Assembly: GCF_042678385.1 (NCBI RefSeq)
Contig: NZ_JBHUDY010000001.1
Span: forward strand, 2,356,001 to 2,420,000
From: Sphingomonas_B tabacisoli
GTDB taxonomy: Bacteria; Pseudomonadota; Alphaproteobacteria; Sphingomonadales; Sphingomonadaceae
Direction: 5' to 3'
Length of the DNA stretch: 64,000 bases
This document shows positions 1 through 8,181 of the stretch, one piece after another (the first letter of the stretch is position 1; the number at the start of each line of letters is the position of its first letter). The notes under the pieces are model-generated. The model ran no database searches. It worked only from the letters and a program-made list of their open reading frames with translations, and was not told the origin of the DNA. The translations under genes were made by a program, and so were the position numbers.

Positions 1-440
1 ACCGCGAGCACGGTCGCGGCGATCGTCGGGTGCAGGTGAAAATGCTTGTGCGCATTGACATGGTCGAGCGGCAGACCGGTCGCGGTGAAGGCGGCGAACT
101 GCGCCTCCACCTCTTCGCGCAACTGCCGGCGCGCCCGGGGATCGGCGAAGATCGCGATGCCGGCGCGGACCATGTCGGTGCGGAATCGTCCGTCGCTCCC
201 GACCAGCTGCGACACCCGCTCCGGCGGCAGCGCGGGTCGGCCTTCCACCAGCACAAGATGCAGCCCCACGCCCAGCCGCGGCAGCCGCTTCGCACGCTGG
301 ACGGCATCGGCAACGGCGTCGCCCGTCACCATCAGGCTGGCAGCGCTCAGGATACCGTCGACATGCGCCCGCTCGACCGCTTCGTTGACTTCGCGCGCGG
401 CGCCGAAATCGTCCGCGGTGACGATCAGGCGCGTGGTCAG
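1..440 (-). CDS. hpnK: HpnK, hopanoid-associated YdjC/ChbG-like deacetylase (3' end outside window)
   Basis: Reading the minus strand, the product begins LTTRLIVTADDFGAAREVNEA and continues through an HVNAHKHFHLHP segment. This is the YdjC/ChbG deacetylase pattern, with a metal-binding TADDFG motif and a downstream HxHxH cluster. In the hopanoid pathway HpnK is reported to remove the acetyl group from N-acetylglucosaminyl-bacteriohopanetetrol. No ATG, GTG or TTG lies close upstream, so I place the start at a CTG (438-440) overlapping the hpnJ stop; a CTG start is unusual and unproven. About 146 codons are visible and the C-terminus runs off the left edge. Last visible gene of the hpnI-hpnJ-hpnK run. 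Confidence 0.85.
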   Translation of the reverse strand, partial: MTTRLIVTADDFGAAREVNEAVERAHVDGILSAASLMVTGDAVADAVQRAKRLPRLGVGLHLVLVEGRPALPPERVSQLVGSDGRFRTDMVRAGIAIFADPRARRQLREEVEAQFAAFTATGLPLDHVNAHKHFHLHPTIAATVLA

Positions 441-1882
441 GCCGCTTCCTTCCGGCGGCGGAGGAAGTCGAAGAACTCGACGCCTTCGCGCAGGCGGCGC
501 TTCATCATGTCGAAGTCGCGCACCATCTCGCCGACGATCGCGCCGATCTTGCGCGGGCGGAAGTAGAAACGTTTGTAGAACTCCTCGACCTTGTCGAAGA
601 TCACGCTCGCCGGCAGGTGCGGATAGCTGAGCTGCGCGATCTGATTGCCGCCGTCGGTCAGCAGATGGTCGCTGCCGTCGAACCAGTTGTTCTCCACCGC
701 CTGCTTGTAGAGGAACGTGCCCGGATAGGGCGCTGCCAGCGACACTTGGATCGTGTGCGGGTTGAGCTCGATCGCGTAGCGGATCGTCTCCTCGATCGTC
801 TCCAGCGTCTCGCCCGGCAGCCCGAGGATGAATGTGCCGTGGATCGTCAGCCCCAGCGCATGCGCATCCTTGGTAAACTGGCGCGCGACGTCGGTGCGCA
901 GGCCCTTCTTGATGTTGTGCAGGATTTTCTGGTTGCCGCTTTCATAGCCGACCAGCAGCACCCGGCAGCCCCCTGCCTTCATCGCCTTGAGCACCGGCTG
1001 CGGCACGTTCGCCTTGGCATTGCAGCCCCAGGTGACGGGGAAGCCGGGCTTGCCGAAGCCGAGCTTCGCCAGCTCGCCCGAAAGCTCGACGACGAAGTCG
1101 TGCGCATCGGCCAGCGTGTCGTCGTCGAAGAAAATCTCCTTCACCTCGGGCATTTCTCTGAGGATGTATTGCACTTCCTCGATGACCTTGGGGACGGTGC
1201 GGTGGCGATAGCGGTGCCCGCTGATCGTCTGCGGCCACAGGCAGAAGGTGCAGCGGCTCTTGCAGCCGCGCCCGGTGTAGAAGCTCACATAGGGGTGGCG
1301 CTGATAGCCGCCATAATATTTGGAAAGATCGAGGTCGCGCCGGTAGATCGGCGAGACCATCGGCAGCACGTCCATGTCCTCGATCTGGGCGCGGTCCTTG
1401 TTGCGCACGATCGAGCCGTCGGGCGCGCGCCAGGTGATACCGTCGATCTCGGCAAACGGCCGCCCCTCGGCCAGCTCCACGCAGGTAAAGTCATATTCCT
1501 CTCTGGCGACGAAATCGAGCGCATCGGTGGCCCTCAGGCTCTTCTCGTCCTCGATCATCACTTTCGCGCCGACCATGCCGACCAGCGCAGCCGGGTTGCG
1601 CGCCTTGATCAGCTCGGCCGTCCGCACGTCCTGATTGAAGCTGGGCGTGGAGGTGTGGAGGATGATCAGCTCCTTGTCGTCGATCTCGTGCGCGATATCG
1701 TCCCAGCTCTGGTCGTGCGCCGGCGCGTCGATCAGCCGCGATCCCTCGATCATTGCCGCGGGCTGCGCCAGCCAGGTCGGGTACCAGAAGGACCGCACTT
1801 CGCGCTTCATCTGGTAGCGCGCGCCGGCGCCCCCGTCATACCCATCGAACGAAGGCCCTTGCAGGAACAGCGTACGCTTCAT
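437..1882 (-). CDS. hpnJ: HpnJ, B12-binding-like radical SAM protein of hopanoid cyclitol-ether formation
   Basis: The 481-residue protein has an N-terminal cobalamin-binding-like region and a radical SAM core with GRGCKSRCTFCLWPQ near residue 205 (C-x3-C-x2-C for the 4Fe-4S cluster). A GxP(G) region (FILGLPGETLETIEE) follows. This architecture matches the HpnJ family, which is associated with converting glucosaminyl-bacteriohopanetetrol into its cyclitol ether in the inner membrane. Its ATG overlaps the hpnI stop by 4 bp and its own stop overlaps the presumed hpnK start, so the three genes are probably translated from one message. Family identity is strong; the exact reaction is from family knowledge. 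Confidence 0.93.
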   Translation of the reverse strand: MKRTLFLQGPSFDGYDGGAGARYQMKREVRSFWYPTWLAQPAAMIEGSRLIDAPAHDQSWDDIAHEIDDKELIILHTSTPSFNQDVRTAELIKARNPAALVGMVGAKVMIEDEKSLRATDALDFVAREEYDFTCVELAEGRPFAEIDGITWRAPDGSIVRNKDRAQIEDMDVLPMVSPIYRRDLDLSKYYGGYQRHPYVSFYTGRGCKSRCTFCLWPQTISGHRYRHRTVPKVIEEVQYILREMPEVKEIFFDDDTLADAHDFVVELSGELAKLGFGKPGFPVTWGCNAKANVPQPVLKAMKAGGCRVLLVGYESGNQKILHNIKKGLRTDVARQFTKDAHALGLTIHGTFILGLPGETLETIEETIRYAIELNPHTIQVSLAAPYPGTFLYKQAVENNWFDGSDHLLTDGGNQIAQLSYPHLPASVIFDKVEEFYKRFYFRPRKIGAIVGEMVRDFDMMKRRLREGVEFFDFLRRRKEAA

Positions 1883-3015
1883 CGCGGAGTCTCCGACGCG
1901 GCCCGGATCCGGCCGCCTTGTGCCATTCTAAGCCGTGCGCCGCGCCAATCAACCGAGCGCGCAAAGAAGCTGGCAACGAACACGGCAAAGCTGAGGACGT
2001 CACGCACCGGCAACCACCACAGCGGCATCGTGCGGGCGCCGCTCACGCGGTCGACGACGAGCGCCACGGCCAGCCGGGCCGCAAGTGCCGCCGCAACGAC
2101 GCTCCACCCCTGGCTTGCCAGCATTGCGCCGAGCAGTGCGAGCGCGAACGGGAAGCCGATCACCGACGCGGCATAGGCTCCGGGCGTGATGCCCTTCACC
2201 GTCGCCGCCCAGCGCAGCTCATGCCGCCACAGCGCGCCCAAGCTTGCTTCGTCGCAAGCGTGGACCACCAGCATCGGCGGCACGGCGACCTTCAGCCCGA
2301 GCCCCTCCACTGCCCGCCCGATCGCATGATCGTCGGCGAGCACGTCGGCAAAGGCTTTGAACCCGCCGATCCGCTCCAGCGTCTCGCGCCGGAGCGCGAT
2401 CGTCGAGCCCATGCACGGCGTCGCGACCCCGAAGGCGACGGCGAACACCGCGCCGGGCAGGAATTGATAGCTCGGCCAACCCGCCGCCAACCGCGACCAG
2501 AAGCCGGCATCGCCTCGCCCGTAATAGAGGCAAGAGACCGCGCCGACGCCCGGCTGCGCCAATGCCTCGACCAGCCTCGCGAGATAGTCGGGACCGACGA
2601 CGATATCGCTGTCGCTCAACACCACGATGGGCGCCAGCGGCCCGCTCCGCGCCATGTTGATCAGGTTCGAAACCTTGGCGTTCGCGCCATGCTGCGTAGG
2701 ATCGACCACCAGCCGCGCACCTTCGACCGCCGCAATCGCCGGGTCGTCCGCAGAGGCGACGCCGCAGACCATCTCGACCGGCCCGTCATAATCCTGCGCC
2801 CGAAAGCTCGCGAGATTCTCGCGCAGCCGCGGCTCGGCCCCGTGCAGCGGCTTCAGGATCGTCACCGCTTCCGTATGCCGCCCCACCGACGTGGTTCGCG
2901 CAAAGAAGCGCCACACCACCACCGCCGCGGCCAGGCTGTACAGCGTACCCATGCTCGCCAGCGCCAGCAGCGCCCAGCCGAGCCAAAAGGAAATTCCGGC
3001 CAGCGCTTGCCCCAT
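1879..3015 (-). CDS. hpnI: HpnI, ceramide-glucosyltransferase-like hopanoid glycosyltransferase
   Basis: 378 residues. An N-terminal membrane segment (about residues 8-40) precedes a GT2-like domain: TILKPLHGAEPRL, a KVSNL segment, a DSD metal site (VVLSDSDIVV), DDHAIG and an acceptor-site ELRWAATVKG. Hydrophobic helices follow to the C-terminus. This is the ceramide glucosyltransferase-like arrangement of HpnI, which is reported to add N-acetylglucosamine to bacteriohopanetetrol. It is first in the hpnI-hpnJ-hpnK run and is divergent from hpnA, with only 33 bp between the two start codons. Promoters for both directions must be packed into that gap or lie inside the coding regions. Confidence 0.92.
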   Translation of the reverse strand: MGQALAGISFWLGWALLALASMGTLYSLAAAVVVWRFFARTTSVGRHTEAVTILKPLHGAEPRLRENLASFRAQDYDGPVEMVCGVASADDPAIAAVEGARLVVDPTQHGANAKVSNLINMARSGPLAPIVVLSDSDIVVGPDYLARLVEALAQPGVGAVSCLYYGRGDAGFWSRLAAGWPSYQFLPGAVFAVAFGVATPCMGSTIALRRETLERIGGFKAFADVLADDHAIGRAVEGLGLKVAVPPMLVVHACDEASLGALWRHELRWAATVKGITPGAYAASVIGFPFALALLGAMLASQGWSVVAAALAARLAVALVVDRVSGARTMPLWWLPVRDVLSFAVFVASFFARSVDWRGARLRMAQGGRIRAASETPR

Positions 3016-3048
3016 CGCCGCTCCCTAGCCAATGTCTGCGCCCAAGTC

Positions 3049-4044
3049 ATGGCGGCGGATCTTGTTCTCGTGACCGGCGTGTCCGGCTTCGTCGGCGCGG
3101 CGGTCGCAAGGACGCTCGCGGCCGAAGGTTTCGCCGTGCGCGGCCTCGTCCGCGCCGCGAGCCCCCGCGCTAATCTCGCCGACTTTCCAGGCGACCTCGC
3201 CGAAGGCGACGCGCGCGACGAAGCAGCGGTCGCACAGGCGGCCGCCGGCGCCCGCTACCTGTTCCACGTCGCCGCCGACTATCGCATCTGGGCGCCAGAC
3301 CCGGACGAGATCGCCCGCAACAATGTCGCGATGACCGGCGCCGTCATGAACGCCGCGCTCGCCACCGGCGTCGAGCGCGTCGTCTATACGAGCAGCGTCG
3401 CCACGCTGAAGCCTGATACCGCCGGCCCCGCCGACGAAACCCGCGGCGCCGAGCCGGACGAAGCGGTCGGCGTCTATAAGAGATCCAAGGTCCTCGCCGA
3501 GCGGCTGGTCGAGCGCATGGTCGCGGAGCGCGGCCTGCCTGCCGTCATCGTCAACCCCTCGACTCCGATCGGCCCGCGCGATGTGAAGCCGACACCCACC
3601 GGCCGTATCATCGTCGAGGCTGCGAGCGGGCGGATGCCCGCCTATGTCGAAAGCGGGTTGAACCTCGTCCATGTCGACGACGTCGCCGCCGGGCATCTGC
3701 TGGCGCTGCGCAAGGGCGGGATCGGCGAGCGTTACATCCTCGGCGGTCAGGACGTGCCGCTGGGCCAAATACTCGGCGAGATCGCCCGCCAAACCGACGG
3801 CCGGCCTCCGCTCACCCGCCTCCCGCGCGCACCGCTTTTCCCGCTCGCCTGGGCGAACGAACAGCTCGCCCGCCTCAGCGGCCGCGAGCCGTTCCTGACC
3901 ATCGACAGCCTCCGCATGGCCGCGCACCACATGTATTTCAGCTCGGGGAAAGCGGAGCGCGAGCTGGGCTACACGGCGCGGCCCTGGCCGGAAGCGATTG
4001 CCGACGCCCTCGCCTGGTTCCGCTCGGCAGGCATGATCGGATGA
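3049..4044 (+). CDS. hpnA: HpnA, hopanoid-associated NAD-dependent sugar epimerase
   Basis: 331 residues. An N-terminal Rossmann motif VTGVSGFVGAAVA (GxxGxxG), a catalytic-type TSSVATL serine and a YKRSK motif (YxxxK near residue 145) mark an extended short-chain dehydrogenase of the NDP-sugar epimerase type, the HpnA family. The reading frame is open far upstream, but similarity to the family begins at the ATG at 3049, so I take that start. It opens the hpnABCDEFG run and overlaps hpnB by 4 bp. The biochemical role of HpnA in hopanoid synthesis is not settled; the family name comes from conserved clustering. Confidence 0.92.
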   Translation: MAADLVLVTGVSGFVGAAVARTLAAEGFAVRGLVRAASPRANLADFPGDLAEGDARDEAAVAQAAAGARYLFHVAADYRIWAPDPDEIARNNVAMTGAVMNAALATGVERVVYTSSVATLKPDTAGPADETRGAEPDEAVGVYKRSKVLAERLVERMVAERGLPAVIVNPSTPIGPRDVKPTPTGRIIVEAASGRMPAYVESGLNLVHVDDVAAGHLLALRKGGIGERYILGGQDVPLGQILGEIARQTDGRPPLTRLPRAPLFPLAWANEQLARLSGREPFLTIDSLRMAAHHMYFSSGKAERELGYTARPWPEAIADALAWFRSAGMIG

Positions 4045-5258
4045 TCTGGCTCGCCGGCGCATCGGCCGCGATCTGGCTCTACCTGCTTCTCTTTCACCAC
4101 GGCTTCTGGCTGGCCCGCGAACGCGACGACCAAAACCTCCCAGCCGCGCCTTCGGTGTGGCCCGAGGTGGTCGCGATCGTCCCCGCCCGCAACGAAGCCG
4201 ACGTCATCGCCCGCTCGATCGGCAGCCTGCTCGCCCAGGATTATCCGGGCCCCTTCCGCGTCATCCTCGTCGACGATTCCAGCGAGGACGGGACGGCACA
4301 GATCGCTTCCGCACTAAACTCCGTTCGGGCTGAGCCTGTCGAAGCCCTCCCTTCTTCCCTCGCGGAATCGAAAGAAGTAAAGAAGGGCCTTCGAGAGGCT
4401 CAGGCCGAACGGAGTGTTGGTCACGCATCGTTCGAAATCCTCGCCGCCCCGCCCCTTCCTGCCGACTGGACGGGCAAGCTCTGGGCCGTCTCGCAAGGCG
4501 TTGCTGCCGCAGGCGCACCCAGCTATCTCTGGCTGACCGACGCGGACATCGCGCACGCCCCCGACACGCTCCGCAGCCTCGTCGCCCGCGCCGAAGCCGG
4601 CCAACTCCACCTCGTATCGCTGATGGCGAAGCTCCACTGCCGCACGCTCCCCGAGCGCGCGCTGGTCCCCGCCTTCGTGTTCTTCTTCCAGATGCTCTAT
4701 CCTTTCGCCCAGGCGAACGGCGCCAAAGGCCCGGGCGCCGCCGCGGGCGGCTGCATGCTGGTTCGCCGCGATGCGCTGGAGCAAGCCGGCGGCATCGCCG
4801 CGATCCGCGGCGCGCTGATCGACGACTGCACGCTCGGTGCACTCATCAAGCGCGGAGGCCCGATCTGGCTCGGCCTCACCAAACGTTCGCGGAGCATCCG
4901 CCCCTATCGCAGCTTCGGCGCGATCGCCCGCATGATCGCGCGATCGGCCTATGCGCAGCTCCGCTACTCGCCGCTGCTGCTGCTTGGCACGCTCGCCGGA
5001 CTGGCCCTCGTCTATGCCGTCCCGCCCGCGCTTGCCCTGTTCGGCCACGGCACAGCGCAAGTGCTCGGCCTCGCCACCTGGGCCATGATAGCGCTCGCTT
5101 TCCAGCCGATGCTGCGCTTTTACCGCGTCTCGCGGCTCTGGGGTCTCGCGCTCCCCGCGATTGCCGCTTTTTACGCCGCCTGCACCTTGCTATCCGCGCT
5201 CGACCATAAGCGGGGACGCGGCGGCATGTGGAAGGGACGGGCCCAAGCGGGCCGGTGA
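4041..5258 (+). CDS. hpnB: HpnB, hopene-associated glycosyltransferase with an in-frame repeat insertion
   Basis: 405 residues: an N-terminal membrane helix, a GT2 domain (VVAIVPARNEADVIARS, LVDDSSEDGT, WLTDADIAHAP, then IDDCTLGALIKR) and C-terminal membrane helices. This matches HpnB, a cluster-conserved family of unproven substrate. Between the VDDSSEDGTAQIA segment and the conserved LPADWTGKLWAVSQG segment lies an extra stretch of about 33 residues (containing SVRAEPVEAL and LREAQAERS). It is encoded exactly by a palindromic repeat at 4317-4415 and keeps frame. The insert falls in a loop of the GT-A fold, so the enzyme may still work. ATGA overlap with hpnA; the stop overlaps the hpnC start. 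Confidence 0.9.
   Translation: MIWLAGASAAIWLYLLLFHHGFWLARERDDQNLPAAPSVWPEVVAIVPARNEADVIARSIGSLLAQDYPGPFRVILVDDSSEDGTAQIASALNSVRAEPVEALPSSLAESKEVKKGLREAQAERSVGHASFEILAAPPLPADWTGKLWAVSQGVAAAGAPSYLWLTDADIAHAPDTLRSLVARAEAGQLHLVSLMAKLHCRTLPERALVPAFVFFFQMLYPFAQANGAKGPGAAAGGCMLVRRDALEQAGGIAAIRGALIDDCTLGALIKRGGPIWLGLTKRSRSIRPYRSFGAIARMIARSAYAQLRYSPLLLLGTLAGLALVYAVPPALALFGHGTAQVLGLATWAMIALAFQPMLRFYRVSRLWGLALPAIAAFYAACTLLSALDHKRGRGGMWKGRAQAGR
4317..4415. repeat. Palindromic repeat element inserted in frame in hpnB
   Basis: Two arms of about 35 bp face each other. The left arm contains CTGAGCCTGTCGAAGCCC followed by TCCCTTCTT; the right arm begins AGAAGGG and contains CTTCGAGAGGCTCAGG. The outer ends CTCCGTTCGG and CCGAACGGAG also pair. 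The 99 bp length is 33 codons and keeps the hpnB frame. The same family occurs between dinB and glmS at 54607-54697. Such palindromes are abundant in sphingomonad genomes; presence inside a gene resembles the palindromic elements described in Rickettsia. Confidence 0.85.
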
Positions 5259-6091
5259 TGGAAGTCGCTGCCGATCTCGCATCCGGCAAGGGCCATCGGG
5301 ACGAGAATTTCCCGGTCGCGTCCTGGCTGCTGAAGCGCGAGCATCGCGCGCCGATCCTAACCTTCTACCGCTTCGCCCGGGCCGCCGACGACATTGCCGA
5401 TCACCCGACCGCCTCGCCCGAAGAAAAGCTCCATTTGCTCGGCGCGATGCGCCGCGGCCTCGATGGCGCCAGCGGCGGCGCAGCCGAAGCGCTGGCGCTG
5501 CGCGAGGCCCTAGAGGAGCCGGGCATCCCCCTGATTCACGCGCAGGAATTGCTTGACGCGTTCGAGCAGGACGTGACCGTCACCCGCTATCCCGACTGGT
5601 CGGCGCTGATGGCCTATTGCCGCAAATCGGCAATGCCGGTCGGCCGCTTCGTGCTCGACGTTCACGGCGAAGATCGCGCGACCTGGCCGCTCTCCGACGC
5701 GCTCTGCGCCGCGCTGCAGATCATCAATCACTTGCAGGACTGCGCGAAAGACTATCGCGAACTCGACCGCGTCTATCTGCCGCTGGAGACGCTGGTCGCC
5801 GAGGGAGCAGCGATCGAGGAGCTTGCCGCCCCCGCCGCCTCGCCCGGCCTCCGGCGCGCCATAACGGGCCTTGCCCGGCAGACACTGGACTTGCTCGCCG
5901 AAAGCCGCCCCTTCGCAAGGCACATCCGCAGCCGCCGCCTCGCGCTGGAAGTCGCCGTCATCCAGCGCCTTGCCGAAGACCTCGCCCAACGCCTGACCAG
6001 GTGCGACCCGCTCAGCGAGCCGGTGCATCACGGCAAGCTTGGCGCCGGCTGGGTCGCGCTGCGCGCCATGCTCGCTCACACCATCCGATGA
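5258..6091 (+). CDS. hpnC: HpnC, hydroxysqualene synthase
   Basis: 277 residues of the trans-isoprenyl/squalene-phytoene synthase fold. FYRFARAADDIADH (first Asp-rich motif, DDIAD near residue 48) and NHLQDCAKDYRELDRVYLP (second motif, near residue 160) are visible. HpnC converts presqualene diphosphate into hydroxysqualene in the three-enzyme bacterial squalene route (HpnD, HpnC, HpnE). I chose the ATG at 5258, which overlaps the hpnB stop by one base, over an in-frame upstream ATG at 5228 inside hpnB, because family similarity starts at MEVAADL. It overlaps hpnD by ATGA. Confidence 0.93.
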   Translation: MEVAADLASGKGHRDENFPVASWLLKREHRAPILTFYRFARAADDIADHPTASPEEKLHLLGAMRRGLDGASGGAAEALALREALEEPGIPLIHAQELLDAFEQDVTVTRYPDWSALMAYCRKSAMPVGRFVLDVHGEDRATWPLSDALCAALQIINHLQDCAKDYRELDRVYLPLETLVAEGAAIEELAAPAASPGLRRAITGLARQTLDLLAESRPFARHIRSRRLALEVAVIQRLAEDLAQRLTRCDPLSEPVHHGKLGAGWVALRAMLAHTIR

Positions 6092-6921
6092 GCGCGTCAC
6101 CGACCTCACTCAGCGCGGGCCTGCGCCGCTCGTCCTTCTACGCGGGCATGAAGATGCTGCCGCGTGCCGAGCGCGAGGCGATGTTCGCGATTTACGGCTT
6201 CTGCCGGGCAGTCGACGACATCGCCGACGACGTCCACCGCCCCCGCCCCGACCGCGCCGCCGAGCTCGAGGCATGGCGGCATGACGTCGCCGCGCTCTAC
6301 AATGGTGGCGACCCCGGCCAGGCGGCCGAACTTGCCGACCCTGTCGCGCGCTTCGGCTTGCGCCACGAAGACCTGCTCGCGGTGATCGACGGCATGGCAA
6401 TGGACGTGGCCGGCGATATCCGCTGGCCGCCGATGTCGGAGCTGGAGCTATATTGCGACCGCGTCGCCTGCGCCGTCGGTCGCCTGTCGGTGCGCGTGTT
6501 CGGCATGGAGGAAGAGCTCGGCGTCGCCCTGGCCCATCATCTCGGCCATGCGCTGCAGCTCACGAACATTCTGCGCGACATCGACGAGGATGCGGCGATC
6601 GGACGCGTCTATCTGCCGCACGACGCCCTGATCGCGGCTGGCGTGCCGATCAGCGTTCCCGAGGCCGTGGTGACCGACCCGCGCATCGACGCTGCCTGCC
6701 GCATCGTCGCGGCGAAGGCCCGCGATCATCACCGCGCCGCAGCAGCCCTGCTGGCGTCGAGGCCGAAAGGCCATCTGATCGCCCCGCGCCTGATGTCGGC
6801 GGCCTATGCGCCGCTGCTCGACCGGATGGAGCGCACCGGCTGGGCGCCACCGCGCACCCGGCTCAGCACCAATAAGGTCGCGCTGCTGTTCACCGCGCTC
6901 AGGCTCTGGCTGACCCGGTGA
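6088..6921 (+). CDS. hpnD: HpnD, presqualene diphosphate synthase
   Basis: 277 residues, a second member of the squalene/phytoene synthase fold. The motifs AIYGFCRAVDDIADD and LTNILRDIDEDAAIGRVYLP carry the two Asp-rich magnesium-diphosphate sites. HpnD couples two farnesyl diphosphates to presqualene diphosphate. The start is the ATG at 6088, which overlaps the hpnC stop by 4 bp; longer in-frame extensions lie inside hpnC and are ignored. The next gene, hpnE, begins with GTG overlapping the TGA, so hpnC-hpnD-hpnE is a tightly coupled squalene module. Confidence 0.94.
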   Translation: MSASPTSLSAGLRRSSFYAGMKMLPRAEREAMFAIYGFCRAVDDIADDVHRPRPDRAAELEAWRHDVAALYNGGDPGQAAELADPVARFGLRHEDLLAVIDGMAMDVAGDIRWPPMSELELYCDRVACAVGRLSVRVFGMEEELGVALAHHLGHALQLTNILRDIDEDAAIGRVYLPHDALIAAGVPISVPEAVVTDPRIDAACRIVAAKARDHHRAAAALLASRPKGHLIAPRLMSAAYAPLLDRMERTGWAPPRTRLSTNKVALLFTALRLWLTR

Positions 6922-8171
6922 GCTTCACGCGCGCGACCGTGATCGGCGCCGGCCTCGCCGGCCTGTCGGCGGCGGTCGCGCTGCGCCGGGCGGGCCTCAG
7001 CGTGCGGGTGATGGACGCCGCGGCGCAGGCTGGCGGCCGCTGCCGCTCCTATCGCGACCCGCAGCTCGGCCTTGTCATCGACAACGGCAACCACCTGGTG
7101 CTCTCGGGGAACCTGGCGGTCGCGCGCTTCCGAGAGAGGGTCGGCGCCACAACCCCACTCGCCGGGCCGGAAACCGCAGACTTCGCCTTCCGAGATCTGA
7201 CCAACGGCGAACACTGGACGGTCCGCATCAACGACGGCGTCGTTCCGTGGTGGATCCTCAGCGCCGACCGCCGCGTGCCCGGCACGACCGTCACCAATTA
7301 TCTCCCGGTCGCCCGGCTGATGCGCGGCCGCGAAGGGCGCATCGACGAAATGCTCGCGCCTTCGGGCCCGGTCTGGGAGCGGCTGCTCGCCCCGGTGCTG
7401 CTCGCCGCGCTCAACACCCAGCCGGGGGAAGCCTCAGCCGCGCTTGCCGGCGCCGTGCTGCGCGAGACGCTGGCGAAGGGCGGCCGCGCGATGCGTCCGC
7501 GCATCGCCGAACCGAGCCTAGCCTCCTGCTTCATCGATCCCGCGCTCGCCTGGCTCGAACGCGAAGGCGCGCCGGTCCAGCTCGGCCGCCGGCTGCAAGC
7601 AATCGAGCTGACCGATGACCGCATCACATCGCTGAACTGGCCGGGCGAAAACGAGGCCGTCGCTGACGACGAGCTGATCGTGCTCGCCGTCCCCGCCTGG
7701 ATTGCCGCCGACTTGCTGCCCAGCCTCACCGTCCCCACCGAACATCGCGCCATCGTCAACGGCCATTTCGCCTTTCCGGCTCCGGGCAACGCCCCGAAAA
7801 TGCTGGGCCTGATTGGCGGCACGGCGGAATGGCTGTTCGCTTTCCCCGATCGCCTCTCCATCACCGTCAGCGCCGCCGAGGCGATCGTCGACATGGACCG
7901 CGAACAGCTCGCCGGTATTTTCTGGGCCGATATCTGTCGCGCGCTCGGCATCGACGCGCCGATGCCCGCCTGGCAGATCGTCAAGGAAAAGCGCGCCACC
8001 TTCGCCGCCACGCCCGAGCAGAACGCCCGCCGCCCCGGCGCGCGGACCCGCTGGCGCAACCTCGTCCTCGCCGGCGACTGGACGGCAACCGGGCTTCCCG
8101 CCACCATCGAAGGCGCACTCCGCTCCGGCGAGACCGCCGCAGCTGTGGCGCTCGCCAACGCCCGAAGCTAG
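6918..8171 (+). CDS. hpnE: HpnE, FAD-dependent hydroxysqualene dehydroxylase
   Basis: 417 residues. The N-terminus VIGAGLAGLSAAVALRRAG is a classic FAD-binding GxGxxG site with the amine-oxidase/phytoene-desaturase continuation GGRCRSY. Near the C-terminus, LVLAGDWTATGLPATIEGAL is the second FAD-contact motif of the family. HpnE reduces hydroxysqualene to squalene, the substrate of the cyclase encoded 10 bp downstream. The GTG start overlaps the hpnD stop (GTGA). Confidence 0.93.
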   Translation: MSFTRATVIGAGLAGLSAAVALRRAGLSVRVMDAAAQAGGRCRSYRDPQLGLVIDNGNHLVLSGNLAVARFRERVGATTPLAGPETADFAFRDLTNGEHWTVRINDGVVPWWILSADRRVPGTTVTNYLPVARLMRGREGRIDEMLAPSGPVWERLLAPVLLAALNTQPGEASAALAGAVLRETLAKGGRAMRPRIAEPSLASCFIDPALAWLEREGAPVQLGRRLQAIELTDDRITSLNWPGENEAVADDELIVLAVPAWIAADLLPSLTVPTEHRAIVNGHFAFPAPGNAPKMLGLIGGTAEWLFAFPDRLSITVSAAEAIVDMDREQLAGIFWADICRALGIDAPMPAWQIVKEKRATFAATPEQNARRPGARTRWRNLVLAGDWTATGLPATIEGALRSGETAAAVALANARS

Positions 8172-8181
8172 AAGGAACAAG

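Noticed and set aside
1753..3048. Long N-terminal extension of the hpnA frame
   Set aside because: It lies opposite hpnI and hpnJ, is Arg/Pro-rich without domain character, and HpnA similarity starts at 3049.
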